This document shows, in pieces, positions 8,083 to 16,642 of a stretch of 35,481 nucleotides of DNA. The stretch's first letter is position 1; each line of letters starts with the position of its first letter. Below the pieces are notes generated by a model. The model saw only the letters and a program-made list of their open reading frames with translations. It was not told the DNA's origin and ran no database searches. Source of the DNA: a virus; IMG/VR virus record IMGVR_UViG_3300017783_000089, positions 1 through 35,481 of that record. One strand, 5' to 3'. Both the position numbers and the translations under genes were made by a program.

Positions 8083-11000
8083 TTAATACGAAGCAACTGC
8101 TCTTAAATCTTGAATCTTAGGAACGTACACTGGATCGTTAGATCTCATGACAATCTTGATTCCAAAAGAGCTGAATTCTGGAAGATTTGCAACACTATAT
8201 TGCAGTTCTTGATAAGAAATTTGCTTCTCTACGATACCAGAAACGGTATTTTCGTTGGTTGGCAATTCATCTGTATCTGGAAAACCTGTTGCATTGAAAT
8301 ATTCCCACTCGATATTATCGAAAGATTCTTGACTAGAAGATTTCTTGTAACGGAATAGAACTTGTATATCATCAATATTCTTGACATTTGCTGTCAATCT
8401 AACATCAATTGTTGTTCCAGGATTGCCAATAGCAATTTCTTTGGTTACATACTTAGCAACAGAAGAACTATTGCTGAAAGAAATTTCTGGTCTGTATTCA
8501 ATACCATCTGTATATGATACGTTAGAGACTTCCCAATATCCAGTTGTTTCACTTTGTTGATCTGGATAAGCAATAATATCTCCTACTCTGAAGATATCTT
8601 GTACACCTTCTCCAGATCTAGCATTACCGCCAGTTGCAGATTCAACAAGAGATTCTGTATATCCTAAAGTTCCAAATGGTTTCTTATCATTCCTTACTGT
8701 AATCGTAAGATTTTGAGCGTCAAAGATCTCGACTTTACCATTAATCTTATTATCAAAGGTAGCACTAAGAGCACTTGGATTTCTAGCTACAATAGTTTCA
8801 GCAACATCTACATTAAACAGTTGTCTGGTTGGATCGGTAGATACAGCAGCACGAGATTGATTCTGAACTTCAGTTAGTGTTGGATCAAATCCAATATTAG
8901 AAAGTGAAGTGTCGCCAAATGTAATGCCTTCATCCTTTTGGAATCCATTTGATGTAGATAGTCTTACCCAAATGGTTGGACTACCATTAATTTCCTCAAC
9001 TCTAGCAATTGTTCCTTTCGCTTTACTTACGGCACCTACAACTGCTTGTGGTACTGTAAGTACAGTTCCAGATGGAATGTTTGTTAGTCCGAAACTATAA
9101 ACTTCTTTAAACTCAAGGACTTGATCTCTTCTTCCATAACGATCTTCCTGTCCAACAGACTTCTCAATTCTATTGCTTGCTAACTTGATAGAAGCAGAAG
9201 ACATGTCAATAGCAGGAGACAGATAAGAAACTGTAGATGCTAGTTTGATACTATACTGTAGTGACTTATCAATGTTATTGGAAGTTTGGTTGATCTTAGA
9301 AGCAAGAACTTTTTGATTAGTGAAGTAGTGAATTTCATTCAAGAAAGTTTTTTCGTCACTAACCTGGGTGTAAGAAGTGTAGTTGTTAGTAGTAGAGTCA
9401 ACTGGGATAATGTTAGTAGTTTGAACAGTTGTCTTTACACTAGTAGCAGTAAATGTTAGATAATTTACTTGTGGATATAGACGCTCATACTTCTTGTTAT
9501 GTGCGACAAGGATAGATGATCCACCACCTTTCAGTGTACTGGCAGCAACAGTTGGACTTGTAATATGGTAATAATCAACACCAGCACTATCTACAGTATA
9601 GAGTCTGGAGTTTAGTTGGGTTGCTGGAATACCACCAGTATCTTCTGAACCCTTGAAGAATACGAAAGACTTTGCGCGATCCTCAAAACCATGATTTTGG
9701 TGATAAACGCGAATAACCTTATTGTTATTTCTGAATAGATCAGATGTAGCACCTGCATTAGATCCACCATCTGTTTCAAATGGATCTCTTCCGAGAGCCT
9801 CATATGTTAGATCTTCATTCTCAATCTTAAGTGTTCCTTCTCTTGCAATATCAAATTCTGCTCTATGAACAGTGAACTTGATATCCTCAAAGAGATCTTC
9901 CGACCAAGTGTCTACGTTTTGGGATCTGAATACAGATCCTAGTAGTGGTTGTGTTGTTACAGGTGTACTTGTAGCAAGTTCAATTTCACCCAGTCTAGAT
10001 GTCCATAGTGCATACTCTGTAGAATCAGTTTCAACAACTAGTGCATACTTAGAATTATTCTGTAGATAAACTGGGTTATCAAAGATAAATCTAGTTGGTG
10101 TTGTCGATTGTGTAAGTCCCTCAGAATCAACTGCTACGCCCATTCTAACTGCTGGTGTGTCAATCGTAACGCTTGCTTCAACTATAGCGCCTGCAGCGCC
10201 ATTACCGATGCCTTTGACAACGATAGATGGTGGAGATGTATACTCAGAACCAAATAGTGTTGGTTCTGCAAAATAAATCTTACCTTCTGAAATACTTACT
10301 CTACCGTTTGCAACACTACCACCAGGCAATTGTGGACTTTCAAAAGAAAGAATAGCAGTTTCGTAATTTCCGCCAGTCTCTTTGACTGTCAAGTCAGTGA
10401 CTTTACCAGCGTCTTTTGCAATGGTCAACGCAACACTAGCATTGTTAGTTGCATTTGATGTAGTCAAAGATCCAACAATTAGATCTTCATTTTGTACGAA
10501 AGTTTTACCATTGTGATTGCTTAGAACAAGTGTATAGACTTGCTCGTTAGTCAACGTAACTTCTCCGTTTACAGTCGCGGTAATTTCATTATTATTCTTG
10601 TCCAGAACTCTTGTTAGAGGACCACTGCAATTTGATCTAGAACCAGTAATGATTTCATTGATATTGATAGTAGCGGTACCGTTAGCAAATACACGGATTT
10701 TTGTGTTAGGAGTCAAAGAACGTTCTGTTCCAGGAAGAATATACTTGCCAGGTTTGTCGCTCTCTGTGTTGGTTAGATATACTCTGATAGGAATATTGGT
10801 AGACTTCTTATTAAAGTAGAGGTCAACACCAGTAGCAAAACAACCACCATCGAAATTCTCAATTTTAAATGTCTGTGCTAGTGGATTTGGTTTTGATTCA
10901 ACATCAGTTACACTATCTATTAACTGCACACCTTCATTTGCTTTGAAGATAGCAGGTAATGTGGAGTTGATAGTAGAAGGATTTTCAGGCAATCTACCGA

Positions 11001-14000
11001 GAGCATAATACTTAATTTCAGCATAAGAATCTACAGTATCCTTAGCAGCATTAGTTTCACTAGATGTAAACCTAATAGTCTTAATACCAGTGGTAACTCT
11101 AACCTGCTCGGATGTCAAATCATAGTTGATGGTGTTAACATCGCCAGTATAAGTAGCGTTCTCAAGCGGAGCATATCCACCAGGAATTAGAATCAAACCA
11201 CTTGCATTACCATTTTCATCAGTAATAATATTACCATTGAAACCAGATAATGAATTACCTGCAAGACCAGTAAATCTAGTATCTGGATTTACCCATCTTG
11301 TAACATCTCTCCCTTCTAGGAAAGGATACAATTTAGTAGATGGCTTAAGTCTCTTAATTACATACTTAACAGCAATACTCCTTGCGAAGAATTTGAGAGA
11401 AGTTGCAATTGATCCCTTTTCATTGCTATCTGCAGATAAACCTTTTCCTAACTCATTGTTTTGTGGACTTACATTAGAAGAACTTGCGACAGAAGCAGAT
11501 TCAACCTTGGAGAATGCATTGTCGGAATTGGTAGATCCAAATGACGTGATTTCACCAAAGCTGTTCTTCGATCCAATCCAGTTAACAATAAAAGAATTGA
11601 AGATACTGGAATATGCTTCAGTAATATCACTCTTTGCAATGAAGATAGAATATAGTTGTGTGTTATTATCAACAACTAATGGTTCTACACTATCGTCATA
11701 CCAGGAATCAATGCTTGGTTCTAAGGTACCTTCTCCAACATACTGGAGTGCTACAAATGGATTTGGGTTAATCGTCTTTGTAGCAAAATCGTTACCTAGT
11801 AGAGGTAAGGTTGTATAAGGTAGAGTTACAATACTACCAGTTTTTTGGTAACCATCAAGAACACGTTGATCATTTCTTGTATTCGACTCTACAAGAGCAT
11901 AAGCATCCTCATGTGTTTGAGATCTCAGTACAGACTGTTGTGTATCAATAGCACACTTATAATCGCTAGAAGATACTTCACCTCTTAGGTGAGTTTCAAA
12001 GTTATCGACGATGAATCCAGTTTTAAATCTGTTGAATCCAATTTCATCACGAATTTGCATTCCCAGTGCCTGTTGCTCAAGGATGCTAAGAGTAGTGTAG
12101 TATTCAAGTCTTTCAACACGCTTCTCCAACTTAGCAATATCCTTCATCGTATATCTACGATTATCAACAGGAGTAATTCTTACATCCTTACTGCTCGTAG
12201 TGAATGCTGGAATATAGAGATAGTATAGAGCAATTGCATCATCCAGAGGTTCTGGACGAGTTGGGTTCTGTGAGGAGTTACCTTCTTTCAGAACAAATTG
12301 ACCTTTCTTATTAAGGAAGATACCATCAATTCTGCTCAGGAATTCTGTTTGACTAAAACTAAATGTATACTCTAAATTCTTATCGGGAGCAGGTGTTACA
12401 GAAACTACACCACCCTCTCCAATAAAGCTGGTAGCAATACCTTGCCTGGAAGAAGTGTTTGAATATCCAGTAATATAAGAAGAGTTATCAACTTTGGGTC
12501 TGAAGTCAAGGACGTTCTTAAGTGAAACGATACCATGAACAGCAGAGTTAAATGATGGGATTTGTTCTAGGGTCACACCAGATTCGTGGTTGTAACTATC
12601 TACTGTACAGAAGTCACCAGCAGAGTGCTCGAAGTAATCAAATGCTACAACAAGTTGTCCTGTAGGTGCAGGGTATCCTGGTTTTAGGACAATTCTGGAA
12701 ACATCATAGAATGTATCTCTCTGTCCATCATCGAAAGTAAATCTTTCAGTGATATCCTGACCATTACCAACTAGATTGCCAGCAGTATCAACTTCTGGTG
12801 CAGCAACAGATGTTCCTTCATAAACATATCTCAATTTGTATGCATCTGCATAAGTTGTGAGTGTAGTGGACTCATTATCAAAGTCTTCTCCACGGAAAGG
12901 AATAACTCTGTCACCAACAGACTTGATAAGAATTCTCTTATTAGGAACGTTAGTTTTAATTCTAGGACGTGCTTTGGAAAGTTCTAGAGTAGCAGTTAAT
13001 TTTAGTTTGGGGAAAACGCTTGTCGCGTTGAATACTGTAGTTGGCAAACTAATTTCTACAGAACCAGCATTCAATCCACTTGCCTGATCAGTTTGATTTG
13101 ATGTAGATACATTGTTGGAAGTGACGTATACGATATCACCTTTCTTGACAGTAGTAGCATCACCAGGATCAAGAACAGTCATTACAAAATTAGACTCATT
13201 GAAACTTACAAATCTTTGAGTACCAAATGGTAGTTGTGCTGTAAATGTAATTGTATTTGAGTTACTAGTAGAAGTAGTTACAAAATCTCTTCTGTAGTAG
13301 TATTGAATCTTGGAATCTTCAGATCCTCTAGAAACTGATGCAACCTGACCACTTCCAGTTGGATAAATTAGTGTTCCAGATCCAAAGTTATCAATCTTTG
13401 GTGAAATTTTTACAATACTATCATTAGTTACATCTGCTGGAATTGAAGTGTTCAGATAAATTCTGGACTTAATAGTTCCTTCTGGTTTAGTTGCATATTG
13501 AACAGATGCTCTTACAGACTTACCATCGGTTCCAGTAAACTGGATGTAATCACCTTGCTTTAGAAGTTGTGTAGCATCTCCACCAAAACCATTACACTCT
13601 AGAAATCTAAATCCTTGCTTACCAGAGAAAGTAAATTCAGTAACAGATGTGAGGTTTACGTATTCTGTTTTGTTGCTTTCGATATCAGCAGTAAACTTGT
13701 TAGCACCAAGGCTACCAAATGCAGAACCAAAAGATTTAACATCTGCTGGACTATAAGTAGTAACTGTATTTCTGAACAATACTGCATCAACTCTTGCAGC
13801 AAGAGCAATGTTTGCAGCACCAGAATCAATAGTTATTGTGGGTGGTTGCGAATATTTTTGCGCGAAAGATTTTCTTTCTCTAATAACAACAGAAATAACA
13901 AAACCACTAGCATCAAGACTAAGAGTTACTTTAGAACTATCAACTTTTTGACCATTGACCAGCACTGCTGCATCAGTTGAATATCCACTAGTAGATCTAT

Positions 14001-14118
14001 ACTTGACAACAAAATGAGAAATTGTGTTGTCAGTTGCAATTTTAGCACTGTTGTTGTTTTCATCAATTAGGACTTCCCCAGACTTAAACGTTCCAGAGAG
14101 AGTACGGACCATCAACAT
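8083..14118 (-). CDS. Giant virion structural protein, downstream part of a DUF4815-type reading frame split by an in-frame TAA
   Basis: From the first ATG (14118) this reads 2,011 residues. The same frame is open for another 82 codons upstream, back to the TAA at 14365-14367, and those codons look like real protein (SGEYIIGVTSGAYGVVEG leading into SGTFKSGEVLID across the ATG). None of them is ATG, GTG or TTG, and there is no ribosome site before 14118. The simplest reading is therefore the C-terminal part of the 726-residue gene. Residues about 645-690 hold a helical stretch (YTMKDIAKLEKRVERLEYY), and much of the rest is beta-rich with G-x-x-Y modules (KETGGNYE, FGSEYTSPP). It occupies the T4 gp9/gp10 position after gp8, so a baseplate-periphery or fibre-attachment role is inferred. 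The chain ends with TAA at 8083. Confidence 0.8.
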   Translation of the reverse strand: MLMVRTLSGTFKSGEVLIDENNNSAKIATDNTISHFVVKYRSTSGYSTDAAVLVNGQKVDSSKVTLSLDASGFVISVVIRERKSFAQKYSQPPTITIDSGAANIALAARVDAVLFRNTVTTYSPADVKSFGSAFGSLGANKFTADIESNKTEYVNLTSVTEFTFSGKQGFRFLECNGFGGDATQLLKQGDYIQFTGTDGKSVRASVQYATKPEGTIKSRIYLNTSIPADVTNDSIVKISPKIDNFGSGTLIYPTGSGQVASVSRGSEDSKIQYYYRRDFVTTSTSNSNTITFTAQLPFGTQRFVSFNESNFVMTVLDPGDATTVKKGDIVYVTSNNVSTSNQTDQASGLNAGSVEISLPTTVFNATSVFPKLKLTATLELSKARPRIKTNVPNKRILIKSVGDRVIPFRGEDFDNESTTLTTYADAYKLRYVYEGTSVAAPEVDTAGNLVGNGQDITERFTFDDGQRDTFYDVSRIVLKPGYPAPTGQLVVAFDYFEHSAGDFCTVDSYNHESGVTLEQIPSFNSAVHGIVSLKNVLDFRPKVDNSSYITGYSNTSSRQGIATSFIGEGGVVSVTPAPDKNLEYTFSFSQTEFLSRIDGIFLNKKGQFVLKEGNSSQNPTRPEPLDDAIALYYLYIPAFTTSSKDVRITPVDNRRYTMKDIAKLEKRVERLEYYTTLSILEQQALGMQIRDEIGFNRFKTGFIVDNFETHLRGEVSSSDYKCAIDTQQSVLRSQTHEDAYALVESNTRNDQRVLDGYQKTGSIVTLPYTTLPLLGNDFATKTINPNPFVALQYVGEGTLEPSIDSWYDDSVEPLVVDNNTQLYSIFIAKSDITEAYSSIFNSFIVNWIGSKNSFGEITSFGSTNSDNAFSKVESASVASSSNVSPQNNELGKGLSADSNEKGSIATSLKFFARSIAVKYVIKRLKPSTKLYPFLEGRDVTRWVNPDTRFTGLAGNSLSGFNGNIITDENGNASGLILIPGGYAPLENATYTGDVNTINYDLTSEQVRVTTGIKTIRFTSSETNAAKDTVDSYAEIKYYALGRLPENPSTINSTLPAIFKANEGVQLIDSVTDVESKPNPLAQTFKIENFDGGCFATGVDLYFNKKSTNIPIRVYLTNTESDKPGKYILPGTERSLTPNTKIRVFANGTATININEIITGSRSNCSGPLTRVLDKNNNEITATVNGEVTLTNEQVYTLVLSNHNGKTFVQNEDLIVGSLTTSNATNNASVALTIAKDAGKVTDLTVKETGGNYETAILSFESPQLPGGSVANGRVSISEGKIYFAEPTLFGSEYTSPPSIVVKGIGNGAAGAIVEASVTIDTPAVRMGVAVDSEGLTQSTTPTRFIFDNPVYLQNNSKYALVVETDSTEYALWTSRLGEIELATSTPVTTQPLLGSVFRSQNVDTWSEDLFEDIKFTVHRAEFDIAREGTLKIENEDLTYEALGRDPFETDGGSNAGATSDLFRNNNKVIRVYHQNHGFEDRAKSFVFFKGSEDTGGIPATQLNSRLYTVDSAGVDYYHITSPTVAASTLKGGGSSILVAHNKKYERLYPQVNYLTFTATSVKTTVQTTNIIPVDSTTNNYTSYTQVSDEKTFLNEIHYFTNQKVLASKINQTSNNIDKSLQYSIKLASTVSYLSPAIDMSSASIKLASNRIEKSVGQEDRYGRRDQVLEFKEVYSFGLTNIPSGTVLTVPQAVVGAVSKAKGTIARVEEINGSPTIWVRLSTSNGFQKDEGITFGDTSLSNIGFDPTLTEVQNQSRAAVSTDPTRQLFNVDVAETIVARNPSALSATFDNKINGKVEIFDAQNLTITVRNDKKPFGTLGYTESLVESATGGNARSGEGVQDIFRVGDIIAYPDQQSETTGYWEVSNVSYTDGIEYRPEISFSNSSSVAKYVTKEIAIGNPGTTIDVRLTANVKNIDDIQVLFRYKKSSSQESFDNIEWEYFNATGFPDTDELPTNENTVSGIVEKQISYQELQYSVANLPEFSSFGIKIVMRSNDPVYVPKIQDLRAVASY

Positions 14119-14364
14119 GGAAGAGCTACTGAAAGAAGAATCTGTACTTCCTTCAACTACACCATATGCACCGCTGGTAACACCAATAATATATTCACCA
14201 GAAGTGAAACCACTAGATGGTGTTTCTTCTAGTAGTAATTTTGTGAAGAACGTAGGACCAAAGTATCCTAGTCCAAAAATAGAATTATAAACTTTTTCGC
14301 CACTAACAAGAGTTCCTTTGGAGAGGACAATATCGGTATCGCCATTAAATCCAAATCCTCTTTC

Positions 14365-16545
14365 TTATAGATTAAAGTTGCTGGATTTAGTAGTTCCAAC
14401 TAGAGGAGTCATTACATCACTGTAATCAGTAATGTATCCAAGTCTAGCAACATTATCGATAGTTGCTACTGTGATGGTAACGTCATCTGTAGTATCAACA
14501 CCACCAATGGTGCTACCAAGAATTGTAATAGTTTCGGTTGGTGTATAGTTAGTTCCACCACCACTAATAGTAATGTTAGAAATCACACCACTACTGTTAC
14601 GAGCAATAGTGAATGTTGCACTGAGACCATTACTAGAAGAATTACCAGTAACACCAGTGTAAGTGGCGTTTGCTTCTCCAGCAAGAGTAGTACCAGGAGT
14701 ATTTGTAATTGTAGCAATCGGACCTAATCCAGCACCAGTTGTAGTGTTTAGATAGAAATATCTTCTACTTCCATCGTCTTCTACATCAAATTCTACGAGA
14801 GAATCTAATTGTGCTTTACTTCCTAATAGTGTGATCTCTGCAAATCTTTTTGATATATCGCCAGGGCTTACATCAGGTCTGTTTACAATACTGAATCCTA
14901 GAACTTTGAATGTGCTGTAAGACTCTGGAAGACCAGATGCTCTGGTCGCAACAGTATACAACTGATTACTACTATCACAGATATCCGTGAATGAAATAGT
15001 AGGAGAAGCATTGTTTGCTGGATTTAGTTTTTGAACAGTGCCAGACTGTGTAACTTCTACAGTAAAAGTTTTTACACCATCGTTATCACTGTAGATAGTT
15101 CCTCTACGGTTTACGGTGCTTACTCTTTCGTTGAGATCTTTTACAAATCTTGTTCCTGCAGAGAAATCAACCTGTTGACCGATTGTTCCATCATTATACA
15201 GAGAGAACATCTCAACGTCTGGATATGCAGTAAGATCAGAACCCTCTGCATTCAAAGGAACAGATCCAGATACGTTAGCAACAGAATAACTAGGGAGACC
15301 TCTAGTCTTGATAAATTGATTATCGCTATCAAGGGTTTCTCTTGCCTTGCTTACTTCGATCTCTTTTGTTTCTTTATTAACAATTTCATAACCTCTAATG
15401 TATGCTTTACCAGCACCAACATTAGAAATCATTTTTCTAGATGCATCTTGCTCATCTAGACCATTATAGTTACCGTCAGCATCAATAGCATAGACACCAT
15501 TATTTCCTTCTTTTTGTGCCCACTCTCTAATATCTACAGAGAAGTTGTCAACAACATAATCACCAGACTCGTCATAAGTTCTTCTGGCGAGTGTTTGCTC
15601 TAGTAGGGAATAGTCTGCTTGTACAACTTTCTTTTGTACAACACCTCTCTTCACTCGAAGGAGCTGAATAAAATTCTTATCTGTTTGAGTATCTAAACTA
15701 TACTTCTTAAGTGTTAAACTAATTTTTAGTCTATGTGCTCCAGGAGCAGAGAAGTTAGAAGACCCAATAGAATTGTCATACAAAGATTCGTCTTCTTCTG
15801 GAGTAACGATGTCTTCAACAACTCTGAATCCAATTTTTGAACTAGGTGCATTAAAATATGGATCGATGACTAGTATTTGCTCTTCATTTCTTACGAAATA
15901 TCCGTTAGCAAAATAGATACCTTCTTCTACCTTAACAGCAGAAGCAAAACCCATTGCTGGACTTACTACAGATGATTCTTCCGCTGTGTCAGGATCAACA
16001 ATAGTGACAGCAGTTGGTAGAACAGAACCATCTGTACCAACAACCATCAATGGTGTGTTGATACCATCAATGACCTCTAGAGTTTCACCTTGGCGGAAAG
16101 TAGATTCATTGTTGGCATTACCACTGGTTACGTAGATTACAAACAGTGTATCTGCATTGGTTTCAGTAGCATTCTGTGTAGAAACTACGTTTCCAATAAC
16201 ACCAGAGGTAAGACCTCGTAATTGTGTACCAACTAACGTTTCAATGTCATACTTCTTATAGACGATATTATCGTCACCATCATTTACAGCAACTTCTGAT
16301 ACTGAAGATAACTTAACGTAGTCTAGTTTATTGTTTAGTCCTACTTCACCTGGGATTACTAGATCACCCTGTTTGAATGCATACTTACCATAACTTTCAA
16401 TCTGATTTTGTAGAATCGATTGAAGTTGTGTTAATTCTCTACTTTGGATCGAGTATCCAGGACGGAATAGAATTTTATAGAAATTCTTATTGTCGTTAAA
16501 ATCCTCGAAATAAGGAGAAACATTTAGGTTAGTCTTCTGTGGCAT
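14365..16545 (-). CDS. DUF4815-family virion structural protein, N-terminal part ending at an in-frame TAA
   Basis: The ORF is 726 residues from ATG 16545. The N-terminus (residues 5-50: NLNVSPYFEDF, FRPGYSIQSRELTQLQSIL) is what I recognise as the DUF4815 family of T4-like phage structural proteins. A further conserved-looking block spans residues 200-330. Near the C-terminus (about 640-700) is a G-x-x-Y beta module (SGGGTNYTPTETI). The TAA is in the same frame as the following 2,093 open codons, so this is probably an interrupted longer protein, not a complete one. It is the first gene after the gp8 terminator and has its own TATAAATA late element 37 nt before the ATG. GGCGGAA precedes the start codon at useful distance. 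Confidence 0.85.
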   Translation of the reverse strand: MPQKTNLNVSPYFEDFNDNKNFYKILFRPGYSIQSRELTQLQSILQNQIESYGKYAFKQGDLVIPGEVGLNNKLDYVKLSSVSEVAVNDGDDNIVYKKYDIETLVGTQLRGLTSGVIGNVVSTQNATETNADTLFVIYVTSGNANNESTFRQGETLEVIDGINTPLMVVGTDGSVLPTAVTIVDPDTAEESSVVSPAMGFASAVKVEEGIYFANGYFVRNEEQILVIDPYFNAPSSKIGFRVVEDIVTPEEDESLYDNSIGSSNFSAPGAHRLKISLTLKKYSLDTQTDKNFIQLLRVKRGVVQKKVVQADYSLLEQTLARRTYDESGDYVVDNFSVDIREWAQKEGNNGVYAIDADGNYNGLDEQDASRKMISNVGAGKAYIRGYEIVNKETKEIEVSKARETLDSDNQFIKTRGLPSYSVANVSGSVPLNAEGSDLTAYPDVEMFSLYNDGTIGQQVDFSAGTRFVKDLNERVSTVNRRGTIYSDNDGVKTFTVEVTQSGTVQKLNPANNASPTISFTDICDSSNQLYTVATRASGLPESYSTFKVLGFSIVNRPDVSPGDISKRFAEITLLGSKAQLDSLVEFDVEDDGSRRYFYLNTTTGAGLGPIATITNTPGTTLAGEANATYTGVTGNSSSNGLSATFTIARNSSGVISNITISGGGTNYTPTETITILGSTIGGVDTTDDVTITVATIDNVARLGYITDYSDVMTPLVGTTKSSNFNL

Positions 16546-16581
16546 CGTTTTCCGCCAAATACTAGCATTCTTTGTCCTTAG

Positions 16582-16589
16582 TATTTATA
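16582..16589 (-). promoter_or_regulatory. T4-type late promoter TATAAATA upstream of the DUF4815 gene
   Basis: A perfect match to the T4 late -10 octamer, read on the minus strand (CTCTATAAATACTAAGG). It lies just after the gp8 terminator and 37 nt before the ATG at 16545. Late promoters of T4-like phages need no -35 box and depend on the phage sigma factor gp55; that is known for T4 and assumed here. Confidence 0.8.
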
Positions 16590-16594
16590 GAGAT

Positions 16595-16625
16595 AAAAAA
16601 AATCCCCCCATTTCTGGAGGGATTT
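16595..16625 (-). terminator. Rho-independent terminator after gp8
   Basis: On the minus strand the RNA folds as AAAUCCCUCC, loop AGAAAU, GGGGGGAUUU, giving ten pairs (one G-U) with a strong G-C core, followed at once by a run of U (8 T including the last stem bases). It lies 18 nt after the gp8 stop codon. It should separate gp8 transcripts from the DUF4815 unit, which restarts from its own late promoter immediately downstream. Confidence 0.9.
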
Positions 16626-16642
16626 ATAATTGTTTGTTTTAA

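Noticed and set aside
11237-11818. 193-residue ORF on the plus strand
   Set aside because: It lies wholly inside the 2,011-residue minus-strand gene, has no ribosome site or domain, and mirrors that gene's codon pattern. The same holds for the other plus-strand ORFs.
14119-14364. Treating the 2,011-residue frame as an ordinary separate gene starting at 14118
   Set aside because: The 82 open codons upstream look like coding sequence in the same frame and the ATG has no ribosome site, so a normal independent gene start is poorly supported.
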